Shown: positions 6,635 through 11,892 of the stretch, in pieces | How positions within the stretch are numbered: the first letter of the stretch is position 1 | Layout of the letters: every line of letters begins with the position of its first letter | Virus record (IMG/VR): IMGVR_UViG_3300042451_002067 | Coordinates: 1 to 20,848 of that record | DNA length: 20,848 nucleotides | Source: a virus | Direction: 5' to 3' (one strand) | Notes under the pieces: generated by a model | The model's database searches: none | Told to the model about the DNA's origin: nothing | What the model saw: the letters and a program-made list of their open reading frames with translations, nothing else | Made by a program: the position numbers and the translations under genes

Positions 6635-6671
6635 AGCAAACAAGCAGGGCTCCACCCTAAAAGTGTTTGCT
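6635..6671 (+). promoter_or_regulatory. nested RNA hairpin right after the HicB-like stop
   Basis: An 8-bp outer stem AGCAAACA (6635-6642) with TGTTTGCT (6664-6671) encloses a small stem AGGG/CCCT (6646-6649 with 6655-6658). The enclosed CCACCCTAAAA occurs again near 6710. There is no T run, so it may protect the 3' end or take part in regulation rather than terminate. Confidence 0.3.
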
Positions 6672-6744
6672 GCTAAGCATTTGAAGCTTGAAGCGAAGCG
6701 ATAGGTTGCCACCCTAAAAAGTTATATAAAAGTTATATTTAACC

Positions 6745-6783
6745 AAAAAGCACCTTGTATACATGCATACAAGGTGCTTTTTT
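6745..6783. terminator. bidirectional intrinsic terminator
   Basis: Inverted repeat of 16 bp (6745-6760 with 6767-6782), loop ACATGC, bordered by an A run on the left and six T on the right. It ends the HicB-like transcript on the plus strand and could also end the minus-strand tRNA-like transcript, whose 3' end abuts it. The 347 bases between the HicB-like gene and the gene at 6982 hold only this terminator, hairpins, the tRNA-like element and a promoter. Confidence 0.85.
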
Positions 6784-6908
6784 GTGCGGACGCGATTTGA
6801 ACGCGCGATACCGTTCCTATTGAATGTTTGGCTTCAGTCACGGTAATTAGCCAATCAAGCCCTTACTTATTCGGGTTCAGCTTTAGTCCATTGCTCAGCC
6901 ACGCAAAT
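6783..6908 (-). tRNA. tRNA-like element, class II-like, probably degenerate
   Basis: On the minus strand the start looks like a class II tRNA (Ser/Leu type) D arm, TGGCTGAG with GG and AAAGC at the expected spacing. The end has a T arm GCGCG-TTCAAAT-CGCGT. The acceptor can only form an imperfect stem, and between the D and T arms there are about 75 bases with no regular 5-7-5 anticodon arm. Internal pairing exists instead (TTGGCT/AGCCAA and TACCGT/ACGGTA). At about 126 bases it is too long for a normal tRNA and too short for one with a group I intron. Most likely a decayed tRNA or a tRNA-like structured RNA. Confidence 0.3.
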
Positions 6909-6920
6909 TAATCTTAGCAT

Positions 6921-6949
6921 TTGCCAAATCTAAACCTCTGCTTTATTTT
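6921..6949 (+). promoter_or_regulatory. recurrent phage promoter element, copy 1
   Basis: TTGCCA (6921-6926), a 17-base spacer containing CTCTGC, and TATTTT (6944-6949). The same arrangement precedes the tape measure gene (13157-13185) and the portal gene (17312-17340). Here the start codon is 32 bases beyond the -10, so this transcript would have a leader with an AAGG ribosome binding site. Confidence 0.55.
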
Positions 6950-6981
6950 GCGGGAAATACCCTTAGCTAAGGTTTGATTTT

Positions 6982-7359
6982 ATGGCTCTTACAGGAATTG
7001 CTAATAGCGTGGCCCCTGCTATCACGATTAGCAGGACGCTGACTCCTACAGCGAAGCTTTTTGAAGACACAACGCGAAACATTATTGATTACTACGCAAC
7101 AATCAATAGTGCAGTCCGATTGCTTAAACGAATTACCCATACTCCAGAGTTTACAGGTGGTGTATGGAAAATCGCGGTTAGAGAGTACGAATACCCCGCA
7201 AATTACGACGATACGTATGACCCTACGAATCTAGCCAGCGCTGTTACGGCTCCTTTCACGATCGCCCTTGGCACTCAGATCGGTCAAACGACTTACACCA
7301 ACAATCAAGTCATGTTGCCAACAATCTACACGGCGGCTGGCGATACTCTCGCGTCCTAA
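6982..7359 (+). CDS. hypothetical phage structural protein before the tail tube gene
   Basis: A 125-residue protein beginning MALTGIANSVAPAITISRTL, Thr/Ala/Ile-rich with an aromatic middle (VREYEYPANYDDTYDP) and a C-terminal beta-rich stretch. Composition (few charges, many small and beta-branched residues) resembles virion proteins. It lies 30 bases upstream of the probable tail tube gene and shares its transcript, which begins at the predicted promoter 6921-6949. AAGG lies about 10 bases before the ATG. A minor tail or tube-associated protein is the best contextual guess. I do not recognise the family. Confidence 0.5.
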   Translation: MALTGIANSVAPAITISRTLTPTAKLFEDTTRNIIDYYATINSAVRLLKRITHTPEFTGGVWKIAVREYEYPANYDDTYDPTNLASAVTAPFTIALGTQIGQTTYTNNQVMLPTIYTAAGDTLAS

Positions 7360-7389
7360 TTTTTACCCAATTTATCGGAGCCTTAAACA

Positions 7390-8184
7390 ATGGCAAAACT
7401 TATTAATAATGGCGTTCAGGGGATTACCCAAGTAATCCTGAAAACCAAAAACATCGCAAATCCCTCGCTTAACCGCCCATTGATGATCGCCGCCCCTTCC
7501 AATGGCACATATAACAGTGGCGTAACTGAGACTGAGATCACATCAGTAAACTGCTTAGGCGAACAGATTGTCAGCGACAGCTATGTGAACGAGCGCAAAC
7601 CAACTCTTTCCTTTACCTATGGCGGTAAAACTAAGGAAGTTTTGGCGGCGTTCTTTGGGTTGGAATTAGCGAACGGTACGAAAACAACTGCATTTGCTAA
7701 ATCCATCGAAGTTACCGCAGCATCATACGCCGCCTCTACCAGTGGCTACAGTGGCTTTGGTGCGACTGCCAACAATACCAATTCTTACGCCTATTACCTG
7801 ACTAATGATGGTATTGCGACTGAGTTGACTAGACAGACTTTCGGCTCGTTCAACCCTGCTACCCCTAATAGTTGGGCGCAAGGTGCAGACGGCGCGTTAT
7901 TGTTTTCTACTGATGTTGTGGCGGCGCGTCGTTACGTCACTTTTTACGTCCCCTATGACTCAACAAATTCCGACTATCTAAGCACTACGCCGCAAGTTGA
8001 TTACACTGCCGATATCTTCTTTGTAAATATCAACAAGGATGTAGGACATTTCATCTTTGACAGCGTGTCTGCGAACCTTACGGAAAATGCTGAGTTTGAA
8101 TTTGGCGGCGGCGAAATCAGTTTGAACTTTAGGGTCACTGGTGGGTTCCAACTTATCTATCCAAATCGCTTGGCGCGTTGCTAG
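7390..8184 (+). CDS. probable major tail tube protein
   Basis: This 264-residue protein has the features of a tail tube subunit: N-terminal strands (GVQGITQVILKTKNIANPSL), a helix with conserved small residues, a long variable Thr/Ser/Asn-rich middle, and a C-terminal beta hairpin pattern (AEFEFGGGEISLNFRVTGGF). Tube subunits stack as hexamers around the tape measure. CGGAG 12 bases before the ATG is a clear ribosome binding site. The gene is followed by a strong terminator, as expected for an abundant protein. The order (completion genes, tube, two intermediate genes, tape measure) matches siphovirus and myovirus tail modules. No sheath gene is visible before it, so a non-contractile tail is likely, though this is inference. 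Confidence 0.6.
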   Translation: MAKLINNGVQGITQVILKTKNIANPSLNRPLMIAAPSNGTYNSGVTETEITSVNCLGEQIVSDSYVNERKPTLSFTYGGKTKEVLAAFFGLELANGTKTTAFAKSIEVTAASYAASTSGYSGFGATANNTNSYAYYLTNDGIATELTRQTFGSFNPATPNSWAQGADGALLFSTDVVAARRYVTFYVPYDSTNSDYLSTTPQVDYTADIFFVNINKDVGHFIFDSVSANLTENAEFEFGGGEISLNFRVTGGFQLIYPNRLARC

Positions 8185-8212
8185 ATATCAACTACGCGAT
8201 ATCACGTAATTC

Positions 8213-8257
8213 AAAAAAAATGAACTACTCGAATAATTTGAGTAGTTCATTTTTTTT
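8213..8257. terminator. bidirectional intrinsic terminator after tail tube gene
   Basis: An 18-bp inverted repeat (8213-8230 with 8240-8257) with eight A on the left and eight T on the right. It lies between the convergent tail tube gene and the minus-strand operon that ends at 8259, and serves both. Confidence 0.88.
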
Positions 8258-8258
8258 G

Positions 8259-8459
8259 TTATTTTTTAGCTCTTGACTCTGCTTGCTTCAATCGCATGTA
8301 TTGCTTGCCCTCATCAGTTTTAAGCCAACAAGCGCGACATATGGTAAGAGGTGAGTCTGATCTGAGTTGGCGATCGCATTGCGTACAGTAGTAGCGGGGC
8401 TTGTCTGCTGTACGTTTTAAATAGGCGGCGTGATCTATTTCTGCGCGTGATTTAGGCAT
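8259..8459 (-). CDS. small zinc-ribbon protein (66 aa)
   Basis: The 66-residue product carries two CxxC pairs, C25-T-Q-C28 and C41-R-A-C44, spaced like a four-cysteine zinc ribbon, with a basic C-terminal tail (MRLKQAESRAKK). Such small zinc ribbons often bind nucleic acid or a partner protein, but no precise family is recognised. It is the last gene of a three-gene minus-strand operon. Its ATG overlaps the stop region of the gene upstream by 8 bases, which suggests translational coupling. A similar small cysteine-rich basic protein, also beginning MPK, is encoded at 9783-10001. It ends right at the bidirectional terminator. Confidence 0.62.
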   Translation of the reverse strand: MPKSRAEIDHAAYLKRTADKPRYYCTQCDRQLRSDSPLTICRACWLKTDEGKQYMRLKQAESRAKK

Positions 8460-8853
8460 TATCTAGGCTGTTTAAAAGGTTTATAAGAAATTCGCCGTTT
8501 TGATATCCCCTCTCGTATGAAGGATCGTATCTAGGCAAGATATCAGGACCGCTAGACGTAGTTGGGAACGGGATTTTGATTTTATTCAAACCGTTAATTA
8601 CGCCTTGAGTGTAAGCAGATTGTTTTTTAGCTTCCGTAGTATTTACGTGATCCTCAAAATTCTTTAGCTTAAACACTTGATTAACAACGCTCTGCACTAT
8701 TTTGGGTAATGCTTTTAGTTTTCTAGCTTCTTCCACTTCTTGCAACAAATTAGGATGATTTTCTAGCTCATTAATGGCAACTTCTCCAGCAAGATTGCCA
8801 TTAATGAAAATACGGATATGCTCGTTAGCCGAGCATGAGATGTTTATATCCAT
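8452..8853 (-). CDS. hypothetical protein (133 aa), middle gene of minus operon
   Basis: A 133-residue protein with a beta-rich N-terminus (MDINISCSANEHIRIFINGN) followed by helical, charged sequence (LLQEVEEARKLKALPKIVQS) and a C-terminus with Tyr/Gly repeats (DPSYERGYQNGEF) and a helical end (LLNSLDNA). No membrane segment or known motif. Start and stop are fixed by tight packing: its ATG overlaps the stop of the upstream gene as TAATG, and its end overlaps the zinc-ribbon gene by 8 bases. The compact organisation is strong evidence for a real operon. Function unknown. Confidence 0.62.
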   Translation of the reverse strand: MDINISCSANEHIRIFINGNLAGEVAINELENHPNLLQEVEEARKLKALPKIVQSVVNQVFKLKNFEDHVNTTEAKKQSAYTQGVINGLNKIKIPFPTTSSGPDILPRYDPSYERGYQNGEFLINLLNSLDNA

Positions 8854-9065
8854 TAGTTTTTAGGGATTAGTTTGAATGCAACTTTAGAGGTTTTATTTGT
8901 TTGAGTGTTTAAAATAGCTTCATTTGAAACTACTTTAATAAATTTGTCGCCGTGAATAGTAGTTGTAGAGCAACCCATATCAAATAGAGTTGCTTCGCAT
9001 TGAGCGATCGCGTATCCGATAGATGTAGGATTGCTGTTTACTTTGAATGTTTTTAAGATAGTCAT
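8853..9065 (-). CDS. hypothetical protein (70 aa), first gene of minus operon
   Basis: This 70-residue product begins MTILKTFKVNSNPTSIGYAI and ends KTSKVAFKLIPKN; strands and one helix suggest a small alpha/beta domain. It has two cysteines and no known motif. It is the promoter-proximal gene of the operon 9065 to 8259. AGAGGG lies about 7 bases before the ATG, and the promoter at 9126-9098 is close to consensus. Expression can therefore be independent of the late transcript. Function unknown. Confidence 0.6.
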   Translation of the reverse strand: MTILKTFKVNSNPTSIGYAIAQCEATLFDMGCSTTTIHGDKFIKVVSNEAILNTQTNKTSKVAFKLIPKN

Positions 9066-9097
9066 TTGTTTGCCCTCTGTGTTTTTTGGTATGACCT

Positions 9098-9126
9098 ATT
9101 ATTGCTTGATATCCTGTATTTGTCAA
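9098..9126 (-). promoter_or_regulatory. strong sigma70-type promoter of the three-gene minus operon
   Basis: Read on the minus strand: TTGACA (9126-9121), exactly 17 bases, AATAAT (9103-9098, 5/6 match). The transcript would start about 25-30 bases before the first ATG at 9065. The sequence around the -10, AATAATAG followed by TCAT two bases later, recurs at the minus promoter near 10990. Confidence 0.7.
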
Positions 9127-9182
9127 CTACTATTTACAACTAATTTAAACTTATAATAAACCCGTTATGCAGCAAGGCTTTT

Positions 9183-9779
9183 ATGCTCCAAATCTACTCA
9201 CGCGATCGCTATCTCACCACAATCGAGCCTGTAAGCTATGCGCGATCGCAAAAGTTTAAAGTATTATTCCTGCATCTGCTCGAACGATTAGAGCAACACC
9301 AGTATGAGATCGGCGAATATATTGCACATGAAGGCGATCGCCTATTGCAAGAAATATTAGCTCTGCATAGCTCTACACTTAACTTTAGGGCGATCGCTTC
9401 AGATTATGAACTATTGCAAAATTTATTCACCCGTGACCTGATAGAGCTTAATAAATTTGAGCCATGCGAAGAAGCGCAAAAAGATAGACCGCACCTTGAT
9501 ATTGATCCTGCATATAAACGGTTGAAATTTAGGACAAGTGGCGATCGCTATATGGATGATCTTGCAGATTTAGCCGTTGATCTAGGCAGCTACGATCAAG
9601 CGATTAGCTTAGCAAATCAACTCACGCAGACACAAATTAGTAATTTCCTGTTTAGATACGTCGAGCGAAGCAGACCGATTGATCAGCTAATTAACGAGCA
9701 AAATAAAGAGTATTTCTTTAAAGAATGGCTGCAAGACGACTGGAATAAGGATTATATGAGCAAGGTATTTAACTCATGA
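9183..9779 (+). CDS. hypothetical protein between tail tube and tape measure (198 aa)
   Basis: A mostly helical, charged protein of 198 residues. Residues about 60-85 contain LNFRAIASDYELLQNLFTRD. A close variant (IDLKAIASNYPLLEQIFIAR) occurs in the gene at 11157, so the two are probably related. Genes between the tail tube and tape measure usually encode tail assembly chaperones, often two. Size and helical character fit, but I see no slippery frameshift site and no family motif, so this is inference. The ATG is preceded by AAGG at 6 bases, and a perfect TATAAT occurs at 9152-9157 without a convincing -35. The gene diverges from the minus operon promoter and its stop is 3 bases from the convergent gene at 9783. 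Confidence 0.6.
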   Translation: MLQIYSRDRYLTTIEPVSYARSQKFKVLFLHLLERLEQHQYEIGEYIAHEGDRLLQEILALHSSTLNFRAIASDYELLQNLFTRDLIELNKFEPCEEAQKDRPHLDIDPAYKRLKFRTSGDRYMDDLADLAVDLGSYDQAISLANQLTQTQISNFLFRYVERSRPIDQLINEQNKEYFFKEWLQDDWNKDYMSKVFNS

Positions 9780-9782
9780 AAA

Positions 9783-10001
9783 TTAATTATTTGTTTTCTT
9801 CTTAGCTCTATAACGCCTATTCTTTTCTACTTGTGTTAAAGGTTGATCACCTAATAGGGGACGATGTGCGGGGAGATCGCCATCGGTACAAGTAAAACCA
9901 CATTTACAGCGATATTGCACTGCTCCTGATTTGGCTTGTACCCCATTGCGGCGCATAGGGCGATCGCAATGGTATGGGTTTGCGGGATTAGGTTTGGGCA
10001 T
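9783..10001 (-). CDS. small zinc-binding protein with InsA-like cysteine pattern (72 aa)
   Basis: The 72-residue product has H11-C12, then C32-K-C34 and C38, set in PYHCDRPMRRNG and QYRCKCGFTC. This spacing resembles the N-terminal zinc ribbon of transposase-associated InsA proteins and related DNA-binding small proteins. The C-terminus is strongly basic (VEKNRRYRAKKKTNN). No catalytic domain follows, so it is not a transposase. There is no good ribosome binding site and no room for a promoter between its ATG and the terminator hairpin at 10029-10063, so expression must come through that terminator from the promoter at 10298, or be very low. It may be controlled by attenuation. Confidence 0.58.
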   Translation of the reverse strand: MPKPNPANPYHCDRPMRRNGVQAKSGAVQYRCKCGFTCTDGDLPAHRPLLGDQPLTQVEKNRRYRAKKKTNN

Positions 10002-10028
10002 TGGGTTAAGTAATTAATTGTGAATATT

Positions 10029-10063
10029 AAAAAAGCAGTCGATCAAAGATCGACTGCTTTTTT
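10029..10063. terminator. intrinsic terminator / possible attenuator upstream of the zinc-binding gene
   Basis: A 16-bp inverted repeat (10029-10044 with 10048-10063) with a 3-base loop, A run on the left and T run on the right, hence bidirectional. On the minus strand it stands 27 bases in front of the start codon of the gene at 10001, between that gene and its only visible promoter. Confidence 0.85.
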
Positions 10064-10100
10064 AGTGTGTCCCTTATTATTACGCCTAGGGTAAGATAGG

Positions 10101-10120
10101 TTTGAATAGTTGTCCTCTAT
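10101..10120. repeat. direct repeat, copy A
   Basis: TTTGAATAGTTGTCCTCTAT. Copy B at 10219-10237 is the same except for one missing C. The spacing is 118 bases, both copies lying inside the candidate minus-strand RNA. Confidence 0.7.
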
Positions 10121-10218
10121 TTCCCTCGTGTTACGGCTTGCGGGTAGTCGGGTTTACAATTTTCCTTTCAATGCTTTGCAGTTTTGCGTCTGGTTTTTAA
10201 GTACGTTTGTTATACACA

Positions 10219-10237
10219 TTTGAATAGTTGTCTCTAT
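10219..10237. repeat. direct repeat, copy B
   Basis: TTTGAATAGTTGTCTCTAT, matching copy A at 10101-10120 with a single-base deletion. Only two copies are present and the spacing is too long for a CRISPR unit. Confidence 0.7.
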
Positions 10238-10269
10238 GTGGTTCGAGTTTTCTTCGCCCCATGAATTTA

Positions 10270-10298
10270 AATATAGTTGATTACTCTAGTAATGTCAA
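10270..10298 (-). promoter_or_regulatory. strong minus-strand promoter with palindromic operator in the spacer
   Basis: Minus strand: TTGACA (10298-10293), 17 bases, TATATT (10275-10270). The spacer contains the inverted repeat ATTACT-CT-AGTAAT (plus-strand reading), well placed for a repressor to block RNA polymerase. It drives the candidate RNA at 10263-10029. Confidence 0.62.
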
Positions 10299-10434
10299 CC
10301 ATTTATAAAAAAATAATTTCGCGCACAAAAAAAGACGACCTCGCGATCGCCTTAATTCTCAAAAACATCCACAATCAAAAACTGAGTCGCATTTCCACAT
10401 AGTCTATTTTCAATCTCTAATAAAATATAGCATG

Positions 10435-10453
10435 AAAAAAGCGCTCTCAATTG
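10435..10453 (+). repeat. 19-bp direct repeat, left copy
   Basis: AAAAAAGCGCTCTCAATTG, identical to 11057-11075. Together the copies bracket the two-gene minus operon, its promoter and its terminator. Confidence 0.75.
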
Positions 10454-10463
10454 AGAGCGCTTT
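10435..10463 (-). terminator. intrinsic terminator of the RHH operon
   Basis: Perfect 26-bp palindrome (10438-10463), followed on the minus strand by a run of six T. It begins 2 bases after the stop of the ribbon-helix-helix gene. Its left 19 bases (10435-10453) are repeated exactly at 11057-11075. Confidence 0.8.
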
Positions 10464-10464
10464 C

Positions 10465-10647
10465 CTACTCTGTGAAGTAATCAATTAAAATGCTTTCGAC
10501 TAATTCCGAATTGCTGACACCTCTAGATTTAGCAACGTCTGACACTGTTTTAATTACGACAGGATTAAGGCTATAGGAGGCTGTAGCCTTGACTGTTTCG
10601 GGCGGTAGCTTAGGTCTACCGCCCCCATGGTTACCGCCTCTAGGCAT
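10465..10647 (-). CDS. small ribbon-helix-helix (CopG-like) DNA-binding protein
   Basis: The 60-residue product ends with a ribbon-helix-helix pattern. The strand ATASYSLNP is followed by helix VVIKTVSDVAKSRG and helix VSNSELVESILIDYFTE, the arrangement of CopG/Arc-type dimeric repressors that insert a beta ribbon in the major groove. The N-terminus has a glycine-rich, AT-hook-like GGGRPKLPP. I chose the ATG at 10647, which overlaps the stop of the upstream gene by 8 bases; a GTG at 10671 is an alternative that would add 8 residues. It is the second gene of a minus-strand pair and ends 2 bases before its terminator. It may repress its own promoter at 11016-10987 or related phage promoters. 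Confidence 0.68.
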   Translation of the reverse strand: MPRGGNHGGGRPKLPPETVKATASYSLNPVVIKTVSDVAKSRGVSNSELVESILIDYFTE

Positions 10648-10951
10648 TGCGCCCCATCCCCCATCCTCCACGCTTTGTCCAGTTGTAATCGCGATAGTCT
10701 TCAGGAGTGCAATCTTTAAAACTGTGTTTTGGCTCGTAATTTTTTGCGTATTCTGATTGTGGTTTACGGAATTTTAGCGACTCAACTGCGTTTGATCCCT
10801 TTGACTCTTTTGAACGCCCATCAACCAGGGTCACCTTGAAAAAATCATCTGCGATCTTTTTGATCGATTTGATTGCGACACCTTCAACCCAAGGTGTCTT
10901 TCTTAAATTACAAGCGTAAGCTTGTGCGACTGTAACGACTTCCATTTCCAT
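10640..10951 (-). CDS. hypothetical protein (103 aa), partner of the RHH gene
   Basis: A 103-residue protein. The first half forms a plausible small domain (MEMEVVTVAQAYACNLRKTP, then VEGVAIKSIKKIADDFFKVT). The second half is basic and aromatic, with YEPKHSFKDCTPEDYRDYNW and a Gly-rich end. No known motif. AGAGGA lies about 8 bases before the ATG, and a second Met two codons in is also possible. The tight overlap with the downstream RHH gene and the own promoter mark a two-gene unit. Small proteins paired with an RHH regulator are often toxins or other accessory factors, but nothing in the sequence proves a toxin. Confidence 0.58.
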   Translation of the reverse strand: MEMEVVTVAQAYACNLRKTPWVEGVAIKSIKKIADDFFKVTLVDGRSKESKGSNAVESLKFRKPQSEYAKNYEPKHSFKDCTPEDYRDYNWTKRGGWGMGRNA

Positions 10952-10986
10952 GGTTTTGTTCCTCTGTTTGTTTAACTCAATGATCT

Positions 10987-11016
10987 ATTATTGATCGACA
11001 CTATAGGTTTTGTCAA
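10987..11016 (-). promoter_or_regulatory. promoter of the RHH operon with shared operator-like motif
   Basis: Minus strand: TTGACA (11016-11011), 18 bases, AATAAT (10992-10987). The spacer contains TATAGTGTCG (11005-10996), which is also in the spacer of the minus promoter at 17285-17257. Confidence 0.6.
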
Positions 11017-11056
11017 TAGTAAAACTAAAGATATTTGAAACTAATTTTCAGCCAAT

Positions 11057-11075
11057 AAAAAAGCGCTCTCAATTG
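11057..11075 (+). repeat. 19-bp direct repeat, right copy
   Basis: Exact copy of 10435-10453. Here the sequence after the repeat, GAGAGGCGCTT, makes only an imperfect hairpin with it (one bulged base), so this copy looks like a decayed or partial terminator. Confidence 0.75.
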
Positions 11076-11094
11076 TCGCAGAGAGGCGCTTAGA

Positions 11095-11124
11095 TAGACT
11101 TCACTAGCATGGAGTTTCTATACT
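11095..11124 (+). promoter_or_regulatory. possible promoter for the gene at 11157
   Basis: TAGACT (11095-11100), an 18-base spacer and TATACT (11119-11124, 5/6) precede the ATG at 11157 by about 32 bases. The -35 is weak (4/6), but a plus-strand promoter is expected here because the upstream genes run the other way. Confidence 0.3.
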
Positions 11125-11156
11125 AACAGAAGTGGTAGAATATTGTCGAAGCCACG

Positions 11157-11786
11157 ATGAACGTGACCTCTCATCACTCAGCTACTGTACTAGCCAGAAT
11201 GACTATAGATATTTTAACTGAACTTATTCCCATCCCATGCACTGAGCATGAAAAGCTAAACAAACTGCGATCGCTCCTAATCGAAATTCAGGCGGCTTGG
11301 TTTGGCAATTCCTTTGGCAGTGGTGAAACATTTTCTACGCCTGAAATATGGGAAAAGATGCTAGAGGCTGTATGTCTGATGCATCGAAGCGATGACCCAT
11401 CCAAAAAAGGGATTGACCTTAAAGCGATCGCTAGTAACTACCCTCTACTAGAACAAATCTTCATCGCTAGGCACTGGGAAACTAGCGGCTATGTGCTTGA
11501 TGACTCATCTTTTGTTGGTTGCGACTTAATCCAAATGCATCGCTTTTCTGCCCTTGGGATTTTGAAGAAAGTTGATGCATTGCACCAAAGTATTTTGATG
11601 CAGCAGTCGAAAGAGAATAGCGATCGCACCGTTGAGGGAAGAGTTATAGATAGCTATCAATCAGAGATCATTGTGGGCAATGACGGTCGCAGCATTGAGC
11701 AAAGAGTGGTAGACAGCTATTCTGATGACGCGATCGCCGATCCTAAAACCCAAATAATTGATGAAGACGGCGATTCTCCTAATTGA
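11157..11786 (+). CDS. hypothetical protein (209 aa) related to the gene at 9183
   Basis: A 209-residue protein. The middle contains KGIDLKAIASNYPLLEQIF, matching the sequence in the 198-residue protein at 9183 (LNFRAIASDYELLQNLF), so both probably share a helical domain. The C-terminus differs, with two copies of a short acidic unit, VEGRVIDSYQSE and IEQRVVDSYSDD, and an acidic end (DEDGDSPN). Position between tail tube and tape measure again suggests tail assembly chaperones, with the pair perhaps arising by duplication. That is inference; no family motif is seen. No Shine-Dalgarno sequence precedes the ATG, and the next in-frame Met is 14 codons later. A hairpin at the stop codon may end the transcript. 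Confidence 0.6.
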   Translation: MNVTSHHSATVLARMTIDILTELIPIPCTEHEKLNKLRSLLIEIQAAWFGNSFGSGETFSTPEIWEKMLEAVCLMHRSDDPSKKGIDLKAIASNYPLLEQIFIARHWETSGYVLDDSSFVGCDLIQMHRFSALGILKKVDALHQSILMQQSKENSDRTVEGRVIDSYQSEIIVGNDGRSIEQRVVDSYSDDAIADPKTQIIDEDGDSPN

Positions 11787-11794
11787 GAATCGCC
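11769..11794 (+). terminator. hairpin overlapping the stop codon of the 11157 gene
   Basis: Ten-bp perfect stem GGCGATTCTC/GAGAATCGCC with a 6-base loop, followed by a T-rich TATATATTTT. The stop codon TGA (11784-11786) lies at the loop and stem edge. A weak-to-moderate terminator. Confidence 0.5.
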
Positions 11795-11892
11795 TATATA
11801 TTTTACCGCGCTTATTGACTACCTAAATAATCTAAAGTGCGCTCTAAAGCTTGATTTGACCAATAAATTATTTATTGACTTTATTTGCAATA

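Larger units (their letters stand above)
10029..10263 (-). ncRNA. candidate non-coding RNA or attenuated leader of about 235 nt
   Basis: A near-consensus minus-strand promoter (10298-10270) and a strong intrinsic terminator (10063-10029) define a transcript of about 235 bases with no gene of normal size. It contains two copies of a 19-20-base repeat (10101-10120 and 10219-10237, differing by one inserted base), each able to fold as ATAG/CTAT with a loop containing GACAA. The first copy sits in a slightly longer hairpin CACAT/ATGTG. It may be a stand-alone small RNA or a regulatory leader for the gene at 10001. The 463 bases between genes here hold this unit and the AT-rich stretch 10299-10434, where I see nothing else. 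Confidence 0.4.

Noticed and set aside
6783-6908. tRNA-Leu with a group I intron, common in cyanobacteria
   Set aside because: The total length of about 126 bases is far too short for a group I intron, and no anticodon loop halves are recognisable.
9183-9779. Programmed -1 frameshift for a tail assembly chaperone
   Set aside because: No X-XXY-YYZ heptamer in the right phase near the gene end, and the gene is followed by a convergent minus-strand gene instead of an overlapping plus frame.
9783-10001. Insertion sequence remnant (InsA-like zinc ribbon)
   Set aside because: No transposase domain, no terminal inverted repeats and no target duplication. The frame is intact as a small stand-alone gene.
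10101-10237. Possible CRISPR-like repeats
   Set aside because: Only two copies about 118 bases apart, with an indel between them and no further repeats or cas genes. They lie inside a promoter-terminator unit.
10359-10400. 13-residue minus-strand peptide with CxxxxxxCxC pattern
   Set aside because: No ribosome site, very short, in an AT-rich gap. Cannot be told from chance.
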